Below are positions 43,477 through 56,300 of a stretch of DNA of 64,000 bases, in pieces. A program made the position numbers and the translations under genes. The DNA is from Bromus sterilis. Its lineage: Eukaryota > Streptophyta > Magnoliopsida > Poales > Poaceae. Numbering within the stretch: position 1 is the stretch's first letter; every line of letters begins with the position of its first letter. The notes under the pieces were generated by a model. That model was given only the letters and a program-made list of their open reading frames with translations, did no database searches and was not told the DNA's origin. The stretch covers positions 289,375,501-289,439,500 of the forward strand of contig OX465599.1 in assembly GCA_950022295.1 (NCBI GenBank), in the 5' to 3' direction.

Positions 43477-45741
43477 ACTCGCCCCCACTCAAAAGAATCT
43501 CGTCCCGAGATTCAGAAGTCGTCGGGAGGAACGTGGGGTACTTGGCACGGAGGCGGTCTTCTCTTTCCCAGGTTGCTTCTTTCTCGGAGTGATGTGACCA
43601 TTGCACTTTGAGGAACTTGATCTTCTGACGACGAGTGACACGCTCTGCTGAATCAAGAATACGAACAGGGTACTCTCGATAAGAAAGGTCATCTTGGAGA
43701 TCAAGCGTTTCATGGTCGACTTCGCGGATGGGGTCCTTGAAGCAATGCCTGAGTTGTGACACATGGAATACATCATGTACTCGGGAAAGGTGAGGGGGTA
43801 GTTCAAGTTGGTAGGCAACTTCTCCATGTTTAGCAAGAATGCGGAAAGGTCCGATGTAACATGGGGCCAACTTGCCTTTGATACCGAATCGTTGGGTTCC
43901 CTTTAGAGGAGTAACCCGGAGGTAAGCCTTCTCATCAATATTGTAGCTCTCCTTTCTATGATGACGATCATAGTAGCTCTTTTGACGAGACTAAGCGGCT
44001 TTCAATCGATCATGAACAATGCGAACTTGCTCTTCTGCTTCCTTGATCATATCTGGTCCAAAGAGTTGTCTTTCACCGGTTTCTGACCAGTTAAGGGGTG
44101 TTCGACATCGTCATCCATAGAGGAGTTCAAAAGGAGCCATGTTCAGACTAGATTGATAGCTATTGTTATAAGTAAATTCAGAGAACGGAAGAGATTTCTC
44201 CCAATTCTTTCCGAAAGAGATAACACAAGCTCTGAGCATGTTTTCCAAAATTTGATTAACCCTTTCAACTTGACCGCTAGACTGAGGATGGAAAGCTGTA
44301 CTAAAGGATAGATGAGTTCCCATAGCATTTTGAAAGCTTCCCCAGAATCTAGAGGTGAAAAGGCTACCACGATCAGAATTGAGCACCAAAGGAACACCGT
44401 GAAAAGACACAATTCTAGAGACGTACAAGTCCGCTAACTGGCTAGCAGTTATAGAATCGCGAACGGGAAGGAAGTGAGCAACTTTGGAAAGTCTATCAAT
44501 GACCACGAAGATGGCATCATTTCCTTTCTGGGTTTTTGGAAAGCCGGTGATGAAGTCCATACCGACTTTGTCCCATTTCCACTTTGGAATAGGCAAAGGT
44601 TGAAGTGTACCAGCAGGTCTTTGGTGTTCGGCCTTAATGCGACGACAAACATCACATTCGGCAACAAATCGAGCAATGTCCCTCTTCATCCTAGTCCACC
44701 AAAATTTCTGGCGTAGATCTCGGTACATTTTTGTGCTACCGGGATGAATCGAGAGGGGTGTGTCATGGGCTTCTTTGAGGATGAGTTGTCGTAGATCCCT
44801 ATTCTTAGGTACTACCAAACGATTTTCAAAGAATACCGTTCCTTTACTATCTGTGGAGAAACATTTAGCAACTCCGCTAGCAATGTTCTCCTTGATCCGG
44901 CGTACACCTCGTGCACGTCTTTGGGCAACTATGATTTGATCCTCAAGGGTTGGTTTCGCCACCAAATTGAAAAGAGATCCACGAGGAACAATCTCGAGAT
45001 TGAGCTTTCGAAATTCCTCATGAAGAAGTGGGTGATACTGCTGTAACATAAGGTTGTTACAGTACGACTTACGACTTAGTGCATCAGCCATGACATTGGC
45101 GTTGCCTGGGGTGTAAGAAATTCCTAAGTCATAATATTTTATCAACTCTATCCAGCGTCTTTGCCTGAGATTAAGATCTGGCTGGGTGAAAATATATTTG
45201 AGGCTTTGGTGGTCGGAATAGATCTCACAACGATTACCAAGGAGGTAATGTCGCCAAGTCTTCAGGGCATGAACTACGGCAGCGAGTTCAAGATCATGGG
45301 TAGGATAGTTCTCTTCATGTGGCCGCAACTGGCGTGAAGCTTAAGCTACCACATGTCTATCTTGCATAAGTATGCATCCTAACCCTTGGCGTGAAGCATC
45401 ACAATAGATCTCGAAATCCCTTTTGGTGTCTGGAGGTGCAAGTACGGGTGCAGAAGTCAACCTTCTTTTTAGCTCTTGACAGCTTTCGCACTTGGGGGTC
45501 CATTGGAATTTCTTATCTTTCTTGAGGAGTTCAGTAAGAGGCTTTGCAACTTTAGAAAAGTTCTTGACAAAGCGACGATAATAGCTTGCTAAGCCAAGAA
45601 AACTCCTAACTTGCTTAACCGATTCAGGTGGAGTCCAGTCAAGGACGGCCTGAACTCTCTCGGGATTGACAGCAATGCCTTTTGCAGAAATCACGTGGCC
45701 TAAGTAGGTCACTTCTGGTAGCCAAAATTCACACTTGGAGA
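43454..45741 (-). pseudogene. pol: N1 pol, C-terminal part: RT end, RNase H, integrase, chromodomain
   Basis: Reading down from 45741: RT thumb (KFSKCEFWLPEVTYLGHVIS), RNase H (EIYCDASRQGLGC, EIYSDHQSL, NVMADALSRK), integrase with HHCC (IHPGSTKMYRDLRQKFWW ... CDVCRRIKAEH) and D,D,E (GMDFITGF, LNSDRG, HPQSSGQVERVNQ), the GPF module and a chromodomain. Stops: TAA within VVAYASR near 45340 (TAT in B); TGA with plus-strand TCA at 44111-44113 (CGA in B); TAG near 43991-43993 (CAG in B). The final stop is at 43454, inside the 3' LTR, as in B. All pieces share one frame, so point mutations alone broke this part. Confidence 0.88.
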
Positions 45742-45746
45742 ATTTA

Positions 45747-48700
45747 TGTCGGGACTCGGGGTTAGCGTATGCAAGCCTCGCTACAACACAATCATATGGA
45801 GAGCCGAGAACCGTACCCACTTGTCTGAGCAGACAAGGCCAAGCACAGAACGTTCTCGGAAAGCATCGAACGTGAGGGGCATCCCATCCAGGCCGGATGA
45901 TCAACTGAAATGGGTCCTCATCGTCCGCACACAAGTCTAATTGATATGGGTGGTGAACTCCCATACTCATAGACAAGTCGCCTCAACCATACTATCAATT
46001 GTATTATAACCCTTACATAGACTTACTCCAGCCCGATCACTTAGTCGGGGTCTAGGGCGGGCTCAATCATACATCAAAGTGTGCACGTGACGGAGTCACG
46101 AACAATCGCATCGCGATGCCCCAAGCTGCGCACATCTAAGGGCCACATGGTGTATAAAAGACCGCCAGCCAGATCATAACTAAGGTCTCGAAAACCCATA
46201 CTAAGACATGCATGTTATAGACATACACGCAGCACACATGCCTTGTATGAACAACAGGTATCATTGCAATTCTCTACAAAGTATATATCTTTATTAATAA
46301 CTCTTACAGTGTGCACACAGAGATCACAAGCATGTGATCCAACATTACAACAAACAAGCGGAAGCAGAGTAGGCCCGAGTACAGACAAGTTTAACAAATG
46401 GCTTAGAGAAGCCATATCTAAAAACAAGCCCTCCACGAGGGAACCAGTCGTCTGACTGGGACTACACTAGCTTGGTCTTGGTCTGAGTCTTCAATCTTCG
46501 AGCTTCGGGTAGAAGCCACCATCGGGGTCGGTGGGTTCATCTAAAACATAGATTAAGAAAACGTGAGTACAAAGTCATACTCAGCAAGACTTACATAGGA
46601 GCTATACTACTCATGCACATGTATCAAGGTAAAGGGAGGTGGGGTTCACTTGCAGAAGTGCCATCTTTGACTTGCCTAATCCTGAACTACGAATACCAGA
46701 CTTTGAGGTAAGAAGCGTACACGAGTCCACTACTTTCTCCAACCAATTACACCACTATGGTGCCTTCCTCGACTTCCCCACGAGAAAGCACGCCATAGCA
46801 CTCACACTTATCTTGGTGTGTTTTAGAAGTATCCAGTTCAAGTTGTCTAATAATCAAGCTAAGCTTTCCAAGCAGTCCATAACCGCGAACGAGGCTATTC
46901 GAATAGTTTTGTTAACCCTGCAGGGGTGTACCGCTACACACACGTGTCATCAGTTACCGCCTTTTGCGAGTCACCGTTCAAGAGATGACAGCGAGGATGC
47001 CACCACAACTGTTACCTCATAGCCGATCTAGTCCATGAAAGCCGCCTATCTGGGTTGTCTTCCACTATCGTGAACCCGACCGGTTTACCGAAGTGGACCC
47101 AGACGATGTGTGCGTGGTGCGAAAGCCGGTCTCGGATGAGCCGTTCTCTCACTTGGCTACCAGGCCACAATACCTACAGAAATCCGAACTACTGCGACAT
47201 CTGGACATCAAAGGGGATGAGTTAGTAAGCTGAGAGGGGTCAGTGAGCCCAATGTGTGGTTGTACTCTTCATCTTGGCACCACACAAGAACTCGGACTTA
47301 AGGCAGTGTTCAACGACACAACCCACCGTGTACTCCTACACAGCCTCTCATCGTTCACCTTGTATTAGGGTAGATTCACCAACACATTTCACTTTCATCA
47401 ACACCATGTTTATCATCATCCCGACTCACATCATAAGTAACCTCATTGTACCACTAAGAATGCAATAAGCAGTAACAGTTGCAGGGGTCACATGATATCA
47501 ACCAACTCCTACATCTGCTAGGATTGTGGTTTGCTTACTACTTTGACAAGATGATAGGTCATGCAAAGGATATGGTTTCAACTCTGCGGTAGAAACGTTA
47601 TCATGGTGATCATCCTAAACAATGCATAAGCGAGACATGAGAGGGAAGTGGGATTTTATCGACATGATCAATGGGGGTTTGCTTGCCTTGCTGACGAGGT
47701 TCAGTCACGGGGTCTTCAACGAAGGGGGTAATCTCGAGTTTCGGCTCCACTTCTATCAGCAACATGACAATCATAGGATCAACATAATGTACAATGCACA
47801 ATCACATGAATAAGATTGTAATGGTGATGTTCAAGGTACTGATGTGTTGAGCATTCCATTTAAAAGGAGTATATTGCAAATTGAATTGCAAATTCAAACT
47901 CCAATTTGAATTCAAACTTAACCAAGTTACATGTGACATTGTTTGATCATTTTGAATCTTTTGGAAATGTGTATGATATGCCTCTGAAGTGTGGTTGAAA
48001 TATAGCATAATTCCATGGTCCAAGTTGCAAAATCATTTGGATTGAATTTGAATTAATTCCAAATAATTCAAATGACATATGCTACTGGTCCCATTTTAAA
48101 ATCAACTCAAACATAGTTGAAAGTTGCATTTTTGGATAGCTTATTTTCTCCTGATCATTTTTCATATATTATTTGTCCAATTTGGAGTTAATATGAATTT
48201 TCTATGAATTTCCAAAGTTTGGGGTATTTTCTGGAATTTCTGTAAATGATTTAATCAATTTAAAGCTTTACTGCGTCAGCATGAAGTCATGGTGACATCA
48301 GGGGGGGGTGACTGCTGGGACCGGCTTGTAAGTGGGAGAGGGTTTAATTCCCTGTTAGTTTAAAACTAATAGTGGTTAGTTAGTGGCCTGGGCCCACTGT
48401 CAGTGGCCCAGGGGTTAGGATTAGTGGGGTTTTAGTTCGGGGGTTAGGGTTAAGTGGCCGGCGGCTTAACACCGGCGGCACTGGCACGGCGGCGCTCTCG
48501 CCGGACGGGGTTTTTGGCCACGGGAAGAGGCGTGGGTGGTACGGGGATGAAGCTGGGGCTCGCGCGCGTCCAGCAGCGCCATCGGGGGAACGCGGGGAGG
48601 TCTAGAGCCATGCCGGCGACGAGGAGCGCGGCGGCTGGGCTCGGGCTCAGGTGGAGACAACGATAGAGGCCACAGAGAGAAGTACTGAGGGCACGGGCGT

Positions 48701-49793
48701 GCAGCCCGCGGCGTTGCGCAGCGAAGGGAGCAGGCGGGGGTCAAAGGCGTGGTCTCGGGCCACGGCTACGTCGTCGGGCGCGGCGGCCGGACTACTGTGG
48801 ACGGTGACAAGAAGAAAACGGGCACGGGAGAGGCTGGGGAAAGGGGGAAAACGCAGAGGAGCTCACCAGGAGCACGCCGGTGTTGGTTAGGGAGGCTGGG
48901 GAAGACCGACGTCGGGGAATTCGTCGACGGAGCTCGCGGCGTTTGGCGATGGATCCTTGAAGCTGGTGTCGCGCTCGGGGCTTCCGGGCTCGATTGCTTG
49001 TGCTTGAAGACGAAGACGACTGCTGCGGTGCGGCTGGACAAGCTCGTTCGGCGGATGGCTGCCGTTGGCCACGTCGGGGCGGCGGCGTGCTCTGCGGGGT
49101 GCTCGGTTCTTCACGGGGAGCTCGCCGGGGTGAGAGGGGAAGGGTCCAGGGGAGGGGGAAGTGAGGGAGGAGGAGCACGGGGCGTCCACGGCGCCGCTAA
49201 AGGGGCGTTAGCAACCAGGCAGCTGCCTGGCGGCCATGCGGTGCCCGCCGGCGACCTGCCTGCCTGGCTGTCCTGGGAAGAAGACGGGGGTGCCCTTTTG
49301 GGCTGGGCCGAAATGGCCACTGGGCCCAGGTGAGTGGGATCTTTTCCTTTTTCTAATTTCTCTTCTGTTTTCTTTTCTGTAATATATTGGCCATGCTAAA
49401 ATAATTAGCTAGGCATTTTAGTAAAATGCCCAAACATTTTTAAAAATCCTAGTTGACCAGTAGCTAGTCAAATATAAAATTTGAGCATTTTTGAAATTCA
49501 ATATATTTTGAATTTCAATTCAAATAGGGTCAAATTTAATTTCCAGGGCACCTTTTGAATTTTTGAATATTCCATGGGCATGGGAAAATACCCAAACCAC
49601 TTTTAAAATGATCAGCATCATTTATAGGAATTTTCCAAATACTCAAATGATTTTTGGAAAAAGATTTTTATCTGGCCATTTGAATTAATTTCTCAGGGAT
49701 TTCTGCTTCCCCATTTTTGAATTTGTTTTGAATTTTTCACATGTTGCAAAGGAAACTCAAACCCTAGCACTTGCCTAAATTTGGGTTGTGACA
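45747..49793 (-). repeat. 3' LTR of N3
   Basis: Plus-strand ends TGTCGGGACTCGG and GGTTGTGACA. It contains a GC-rich segment (about 48430-49330), with a 194-codon open frame on the plus strand at 48749-49333 and others on the minus strand. Those frames are best explained by GC-rich composition. Candidate donor GCTCAC is at 48861-48866. No gene is supported. Confidence 0.92.
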
Positions 49794-52644
49794 ACTCGCC
49801 CCCACTCAAAAGAATCTCGTCCCGAGATTCAGAAGTCGTCGGGAGGAAGGTGGGGTACTCGGCACGGAGGCGGTCTTCTCTTTCCCAGGTTGCTTCTTTC
49901 TCGGAGTGATGCGACCATTGCACTTTGAGGAACTTGATCGTCTGACAACGCGTGACACGCTCCGCGGAATCAAGAATACGAACAGGGTACCCTCGATAAG
50001 AAAGGTCATCTTGGAGATCAAGCGTTTCATGGTCGACTTCGCGGATGGGGTCCTTGAAGCAACGCCTGAGTTGTGACACATGGAATACATCATGTACTCG
50101 GGAAAGGTGCGGGGGTAGTTCAATTTGGTAGGCAACTTCTCCACGTTTAGCCAGAATGCGGAAAGGTCCGATGTAACGTGGGGCCAACTTTCCTTTGATA
50201 CCGAATCGTTGGGTTCCCTTCAGAGGAGTAACCCGAAGGTAAGCCTTCTCATCCAGATTGTAGCTCTATTACCTATGATGACGATCATAGTAGCTTTTCT
50301 GACGAGACTGGGCTGCTTTCAATTGATCACGAACAGTGCGAACTTGCTCTTCTGCTTCCTTGATCATATCCGGTCCAAAGAATTGTCTTTCACCGGTTTC
50401 TGACCAGTTTAGTGGTGTTCGACATCGTCGTCCATATAGGAGTTCAAAAGGAGCCATGTTCAGACTATATTGAAAACTATTGTTATAAGCAAATTCGGCG
50501 AATGGCAGAAACTTCTCCCAATCCTTTCCGAATGAGATAACACAAGCTCTGAGCATGTCTTCAAGAATTTGGTTAACCCTTTCGACTTGACCGCTAGACT
50601 GAGGATGGAAAGCTGTACTAATGGAGAGATGAGTTCCCATAGCATTCTGAAAGCTTCCCCAAAATCTAGAGGTGAAAAGGCTACCGCGATCAGAATTGAT
50701 TTCCAAAGGAACACCATGCAGGGATACAATTCTAGAGATGTACAAGTCCGCTAACTGGCTAGCAGTTATAGACTCGCGAACCGGAAGGAAGTGAGCAACT
50801 TTGGAAAGCCTATCTATGACGACGAAGATGGCATTGTTTCCTTTCTGGGTTTTTGGAAAGCCGGTGATGAAGTCCATACTGACTTTGTCCCATTTCCACT
50901 CGGGAATAGACAAAGGTTGAAGTGTAACAGCAGGTCTTTGATGTTTTGCCTTAATGCGACGACAAACATCACATTCGGCAACAAATTGAGCAATGTCTCT
51001 CTTCATCCTGGTCCACCAAAATCTCTGGCGTAGATCTCGGTACATTTTTGTGCTACCGGGATGAATTGAGAGGGGTGTGTCATGGGCTTCCTTGAGGATG
51101 AGTTGCCTTAGCTCCCTATTCTTAGGTACTACCAAACGATTTTCAAAGAATACCATTCCCTTGCTATCTGTGGAGAAACATTTAGCAACTCCGCTAGCAA
51201 TGTTCTCCTTGATTCGGCGAACACCTCGTGCACGTCTTTGGGCAACTATTATTTGATCCTCAAGAGTTGGTTTCGCCACCGAGGTAGAAAGATAGCCATG
51301 AGGAACAATCTCAAGATTGAGCTTGCGAAAGTCCTCATGAAGAAGTGGTTGATACTGTTGTAACATAAGGTTGTTACAATACGACTTACGACTTAGTGCA
51401 TCAGCCATGACATTGGCTTTTCCTGGGGTGTAAGAAATTCCTACGTCGTAATCTTTTATCAACTCAATCCTGCGTCTTTGCCTGAGATTAAGATCTGGCT
51501 GGGTGAAAATATATTTGAGGCTTTGGTGGTCGGAATAAATCTCACAACGATTACCAAGGAGGTAATGTCGCCAAGTTGTTAGGGCATGAACTATGGCATC
51601 GAGTTCAAGGTCATGGGTAGGATAGTTCTCTTCATGTGGCCGCAACTGGCGTGAAGCATAAGCTACCACATGTCGATCTTGCAGAAGTATGCATCCTAAC
51701 CCTTGACGTGATGCGTCACAATAGATCTCGAAATCCTTTTTGGTGTCTGGAGGTGCAAGTACAGGTGCAGAAGTCAATCTTCTTTTTAGCTCTTGAAAGC
51801 TTTCCTCGCACTTGGGAGTCCATAAGAATTTCTTATCTTTCTTGAGGAGTTCAGTTAGAGGCTTTGCAACTTTAGAAAAGTCCTCGACGAAGCGATGGTA
51901 ATAGCTGGCTAGGCCAAGAAAACTCCTAACTTGCTTAACCGATTCAAGTGGAGTCTAGTCAAGGACGGCCTGAACTCTCTCTGGATTCACAGCAATGCCT
52001 TTTTCAGAAATCACGTGGCCTAAGTAGGTCACTTCTGGTAGCCAGAATTCACACTTGGAGAATTTAGCATACAGGTGATGCTCTCTAAGTTTCATCAATA
52101 CCAGCCTTAGGTGTTCGGCATGTTCTTCTTCGTTCTTCGAGTAGATGAGAATGTCATCGAGGTAAATCACGACGAACTGGTCCAAATACTCTATGAAGAT
52201 CGAGTTCATCATGCGTGAGAAAGTGGCGGGAGCATTGGTTAGACCGAAGGACATGACGGTGAACTCGTAAAGACCATAACGAGTAGTGAAAGCCGTCTTG
52301 GGAATGTCCTCGCTTCGGATCTTGATTTGATGATAACCTAATCTCAAATCCATCTCGGAGAAGACAGAGGATCCAGCAAGTTGATCACAAAGATCATTGA
52401 TCCTGGGCAGTGGGTACTTGTTCTTTATCGTCGCTAGATTTAGTGGGCGATAGTCTACGCACATCCTTTCTGTTCCATCTTTCTTCGTCACGAACAGAAC
52501 GGGGTAACCACTTGGCGATGAGCTAGGGCGGATGAAGCCTTTTGCCAACGAAGCATCAAGTTGGATTTTAAGCTCAGCTAACTCACGTGGGGCCATTTTA
52601 AATGGGCGTTTGGAAATTGGTGCGGTTCCTGGCACAAGATCCAC
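49693..52644 (-). pseudogene. pol: N3 pol: RT, RNase H, integrase and chromodomain, with premature stops
   Basis: The first codons (MDLVPGTAPISKRP) are the segment just before RT. RT has CVDYRPLNLATIKNKYPLP and VVIYLDDILIYSK; a TAG near 51955 replaces the Trp of LDWTPP. RNase H (EIYCDASRQGLGC ... MADALSRK) and integrase (HHCC; SMDFITGF, INSDRG, HPQSSGQVERVNQ) follow. Two adjacent stops after SYYDRHHR (about 50266-50271) precede the GPF module and chromodomain. The frame then runs through the polypurine tract well into the LTR, ending at 49693, because this LTR starts TGTCACAACCC and lacks the stop used by B. All parts share one frame. No gag or protease lies upstream. Confidence 0.9.
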
Positions 52645-52670
52645 TATGAATTCTACACATCTGTCGGTGG

Positions 52671-53325
52671 CTAGGTTTAATGGTTTGGATCTCTGGATAG
52701 CTTCCTAGAGGATGACCAAGGTTTACTAGGGCCTACAACAGATATGTCAGAGTAGCAAAGTACCCCAACACGATGGTTAGTGTGGTTCTTCTGGCTAGAA
52801 GACATCTAAAGTGGGAGGAAGAACTGCAATTGAATCACTATAGGTTTCTAGAAGAAAACCTACATCAAACACTATGGAACTGTCGGGCATGCCACCTAGA
52901 AAAGTTCTGGAAGGACATCCGAAATAGAGGGAAAGATTTTGCAAACGCATCAGATTTTGAAGAAACTTGGAATGATTCGGACAGCATAACGGCTGTAATT
53001 GCAAGAAAACAATTTTCTTTCAATGTAGATACATCACTTACATAATACGATGTAAGAAATCAACATTACAACAATGCTAGGAAAACCGGACACAACTTTC
53101 CTATGGCTACAAGGAAGCAAACAACGAGATGTTCTAACCAGACAGAGGAGAGCCTAGTCCTATCTTCCCGTAGAATAAGATGAGGGTGACTCAGAACTCA
53201 GAACGAAGGGGGTAAGGAGAAAAAAGAAGCCTTACGTTGTTCCCTTATATACCCAGAGTAACTATATAACTATAGCAAGCTAGACTCGACTTCGGCCAAG
53301 GCTGATAATCCTACAGTCAGTCCTA
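52671..53325 (-). other. Leader of N3, including a segment shared only with N1
   Basis: From the primer site inward it matches D's leader, with the GTAAGT donor at 53036-53041 (plus ACTTAC). The last ~290 bases (about 52671-52960) have no match in B or D but match N1. There, one minus-strand frame reads GGMPDSSIVFDVGFLLETY and ends at a stop conserved in N1. On the plus strand a 90-codon frame (52773-53045) is open, reading WEEELQLNHYRFLEENL. Neither is recognised. Pol begins at the junction near 52667-52671. Confidence 0.55.
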
Positions 53326-53336
53326 CTCTGATACCA
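53326..53336 (-). other. Primer binding site of N3 (tRNA-iMet)
   Basis: The minus strand reads TGGTATCAGAG; the following base is T instead of C. Confidence 0.85.
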
Positions 53337-53340
53337 AGTC

Positions 53341-56300
53341 TGTCGGGACCCGGGGTTAGCGTATGCAAGCCTCGCTACAACACAATCATATGGAGAGCCG
53401 AGAACCGTACCCACTTGTCTGAGCAGACAAGGCCAAGCACAGAACGTTCTCGGAAAGCATCGAACGTGAGGGGCATCCCATCCAGGCCGGATGATCAACT
53501 GAAATGGGTCCTCATCGTCCGCACACAAGTCTAATTGATGTGGGTGGTGAACTCCCATACTCATAGACAAGTCGCCTCAACCATACTATCAATTGTATTA
53601 TAACCCTTACATAGACTTACTCCAGCCCGATCACTTAGTCGGGGTCTAGGGCGGGCTCAATCATACATCAAAGTGTGCACGTGACGGAGTCACGAACAAT
53701 CGCATCGCGATGCCCCAAGCTGCGCACATCTAAGGGCCACTTGGTGTATAAAATACCGCCAGCCAGATCACAACTAAGGTCTTGAAAACCCATACTAAGA
53801 GATGCATGTTATAGACATACACGCAGCACACATGCCTTGTATGAACAACAGGTATCATTGCAATTCTCTACAAAGTATATATCTTTATTAATAACTCTTA
53901 CAGAGTGCACACAGAGATCACAAGCATGTGATCCAACATTACAACAAACAAGCGGAAGCAGAGTAGGCCCGAGTACAGACAAGTTTAACAAATGGCTTAA
54001 AGAAGCCTTATCTAAAAAACAAGCCCTCCACGAGGGAACCAGTCGTCTGACTGGGACTACACTAGCTTGGTCTTGGTCTGAGTCTTCAATCTTCGAGCTT
54101 CGGGTAGAAGCCACCATCGGGGTCGGTGGGTTCATCTAAAACATAGATTAAGCAAACGTGAGTACAAAGTCGTACTTAGCAAGACATACATAGGAGCTAT
54201 GCTACTCATGCACATGTATCAAGGTAAAGGTAGGTGGGGTTCACTTGCAGAAGTGCCAGCTTTAACTTGGCTAATCCTGAACTACGAATACCAGACTTTG
54301 AGGTAAGAAGCGTACACGAGTCCACTACTTTCTCCTACCAATTACACCACTATGGTGCCTTCCTCGACTTCCCCACGAGAAAGCACGCCATAGCACTCAC
54401 ACTTATCTTGGTGTGTTTTAGAAGTATCCAGTTCAAGTTGTCTAATAATCAAGCTAAGCTTACCAAGCAGTCCATAACCGCGGACGCGGCTATTCGAATA
54501 GTTTTGTTAACCCTGCAGGGGTGTACCGCTACACACACGTGTCATCAGTTATCGCCTTTTGCGTGTCACCGTTCAAGAGATGACAGCGAGGATGCCACCA
54601 CAACTGTTACCTCATCGCTGATCTAGTCCATGAAAGCCGCCTATCTGGGTTGTCTTCCACTATCGTGAACCCGGCCGGTTTACCGAAGTGGACCCAGACG
54701 ATGTGTGCGTGGTGCGAAAGCCGGTCTCGGATGAGCCGTTCTCTCACTTCGCTACCAGGCCACAATACCCACAGAAATCCGAACTACTGCGACATCTGGA
54801 CATCGAAGGGGATGAGTTAGTAAGCTTAGAGGGGTCAGTGAGCCCAATGTGTGGTTGTACTCTTCATGTTGGATCACCACACAAGAACTCGGACTTAAGG
54901 CAGTGTTCAATGACACAACCCACCGTGTACTCCTACACAGCCTCTCATCGTTCACCTTGTATTAGGGTAGATTCACCAACACATTTCACTTTCATCAACA
55001 CCATGTTTATCATCATCCCGAATCACATCATAAGCAACCTCATTGTACCACTAAGCATGCAATAAGCAGTAACAGTTGCAGGGGTCACATGATATCAACC
55101 AACTCCTACATCTGCTAGGATTGTGGTTTTCTTACTACTGTGACAAGATGATAGGTCATGCAAAGGATATGGTTTCAACTATGCGGTAGAAACGTTATCA
55201 TGGTGATCATCCTAAACAATGCATAAGCGAGACATGAGAGGGAAGTGGGATTTTATCGACATGATCAATGGGGGTTTGCTTGCCTTGCTGACGAGGTTCA
55301 GTCACGGGGTCTTCAACGAAGGGGGTAATCTCGAGTTCCGGCTCCACTTCTATCAGCAACATGACAATCATAGGATCAACATAACGTACAATGCACAATC
55401 ACATGAATAAGATTCTAATGGTGATGTTCAAGGTAATGATGTGTTGAGCATTCCATTCAAAAGGAGTATATTGCAAATTGAATTGCAAATTCAAACTCCA
55501 ATTTGAATTCAAACTTAACCAAGTTACATGTGACATTGTTTGATCATTTTGAATCTTTTGTAAATGTGTATGATATGCCTCTGAAGTGTGGTTGAAATAT
55601 AGCATAATTCCATCGTCCAAGTTGCAAAATCATTTGGATTGAATTTGAATTAATTCCAAATAATTCAAATGACATATGCTACTGGTCCCAATTTAAAATC
55701 AACTCAAACATAGTTGAAAGTTGCATTTTTGGATAGCTTATTTTCTCCTGATCATTTTTCATATATTATTTGTCCAATTTGGAGTTAATATGAATTTTCT
55801 ATGAATTTCCAAAGTTTGGGGTATTTTCTGGAATTTTTGTAAATGATTTAATCAATTTAAAGCTTTACTGCGTCAGCATGATGTCATGGTGACATCAGGG
55901 GGGGGGGCTGACTGCTGGGACCGGCTTGTAAGTGGGAGAGGGTTTAATTCCCTGTTAGTTTAAAACTAACAGTGGTTAGTTAGTGGCCTGGGCCCACTGT
56001 CAGTGGCCCAGGGGTTAGGATTAGTGGGGTTTTAGTTCGGGGGTTAGGGTTAAGTGGCCGGCGGCTTAACGCCGGCGGCACTGGCACGGCGGCGCTCTCG
56101 CCGGACGGGGTTTTTGGCCACGGGAAGAGGCGTGGGTGGTACGGGGATGAAGCTGGGGCTCGCGCGCGTCCAGCAGCGCCATCGGGGGAACGCGGGGAGG
56201 TCTGGAGCCATGCCGGCGACGAGGAGCGCGGCGGCCGGGCTCGGGCTCAGGTGGAGACGGCGATAGAGGCCACGGGGAGAAGTACTGAGGGCACGGGCGT

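Noticed and set aside
48749..49333. 194-codon plus-strand ORF in the N3 LTR, repeated at 56349-56933
   Set aside because: It lies in a GC-rich LTR segment where long frames are open on both strands, has low-complexity Gly/Arg/Ala content, and is kept in two places only because the LTRs are copies of each other.
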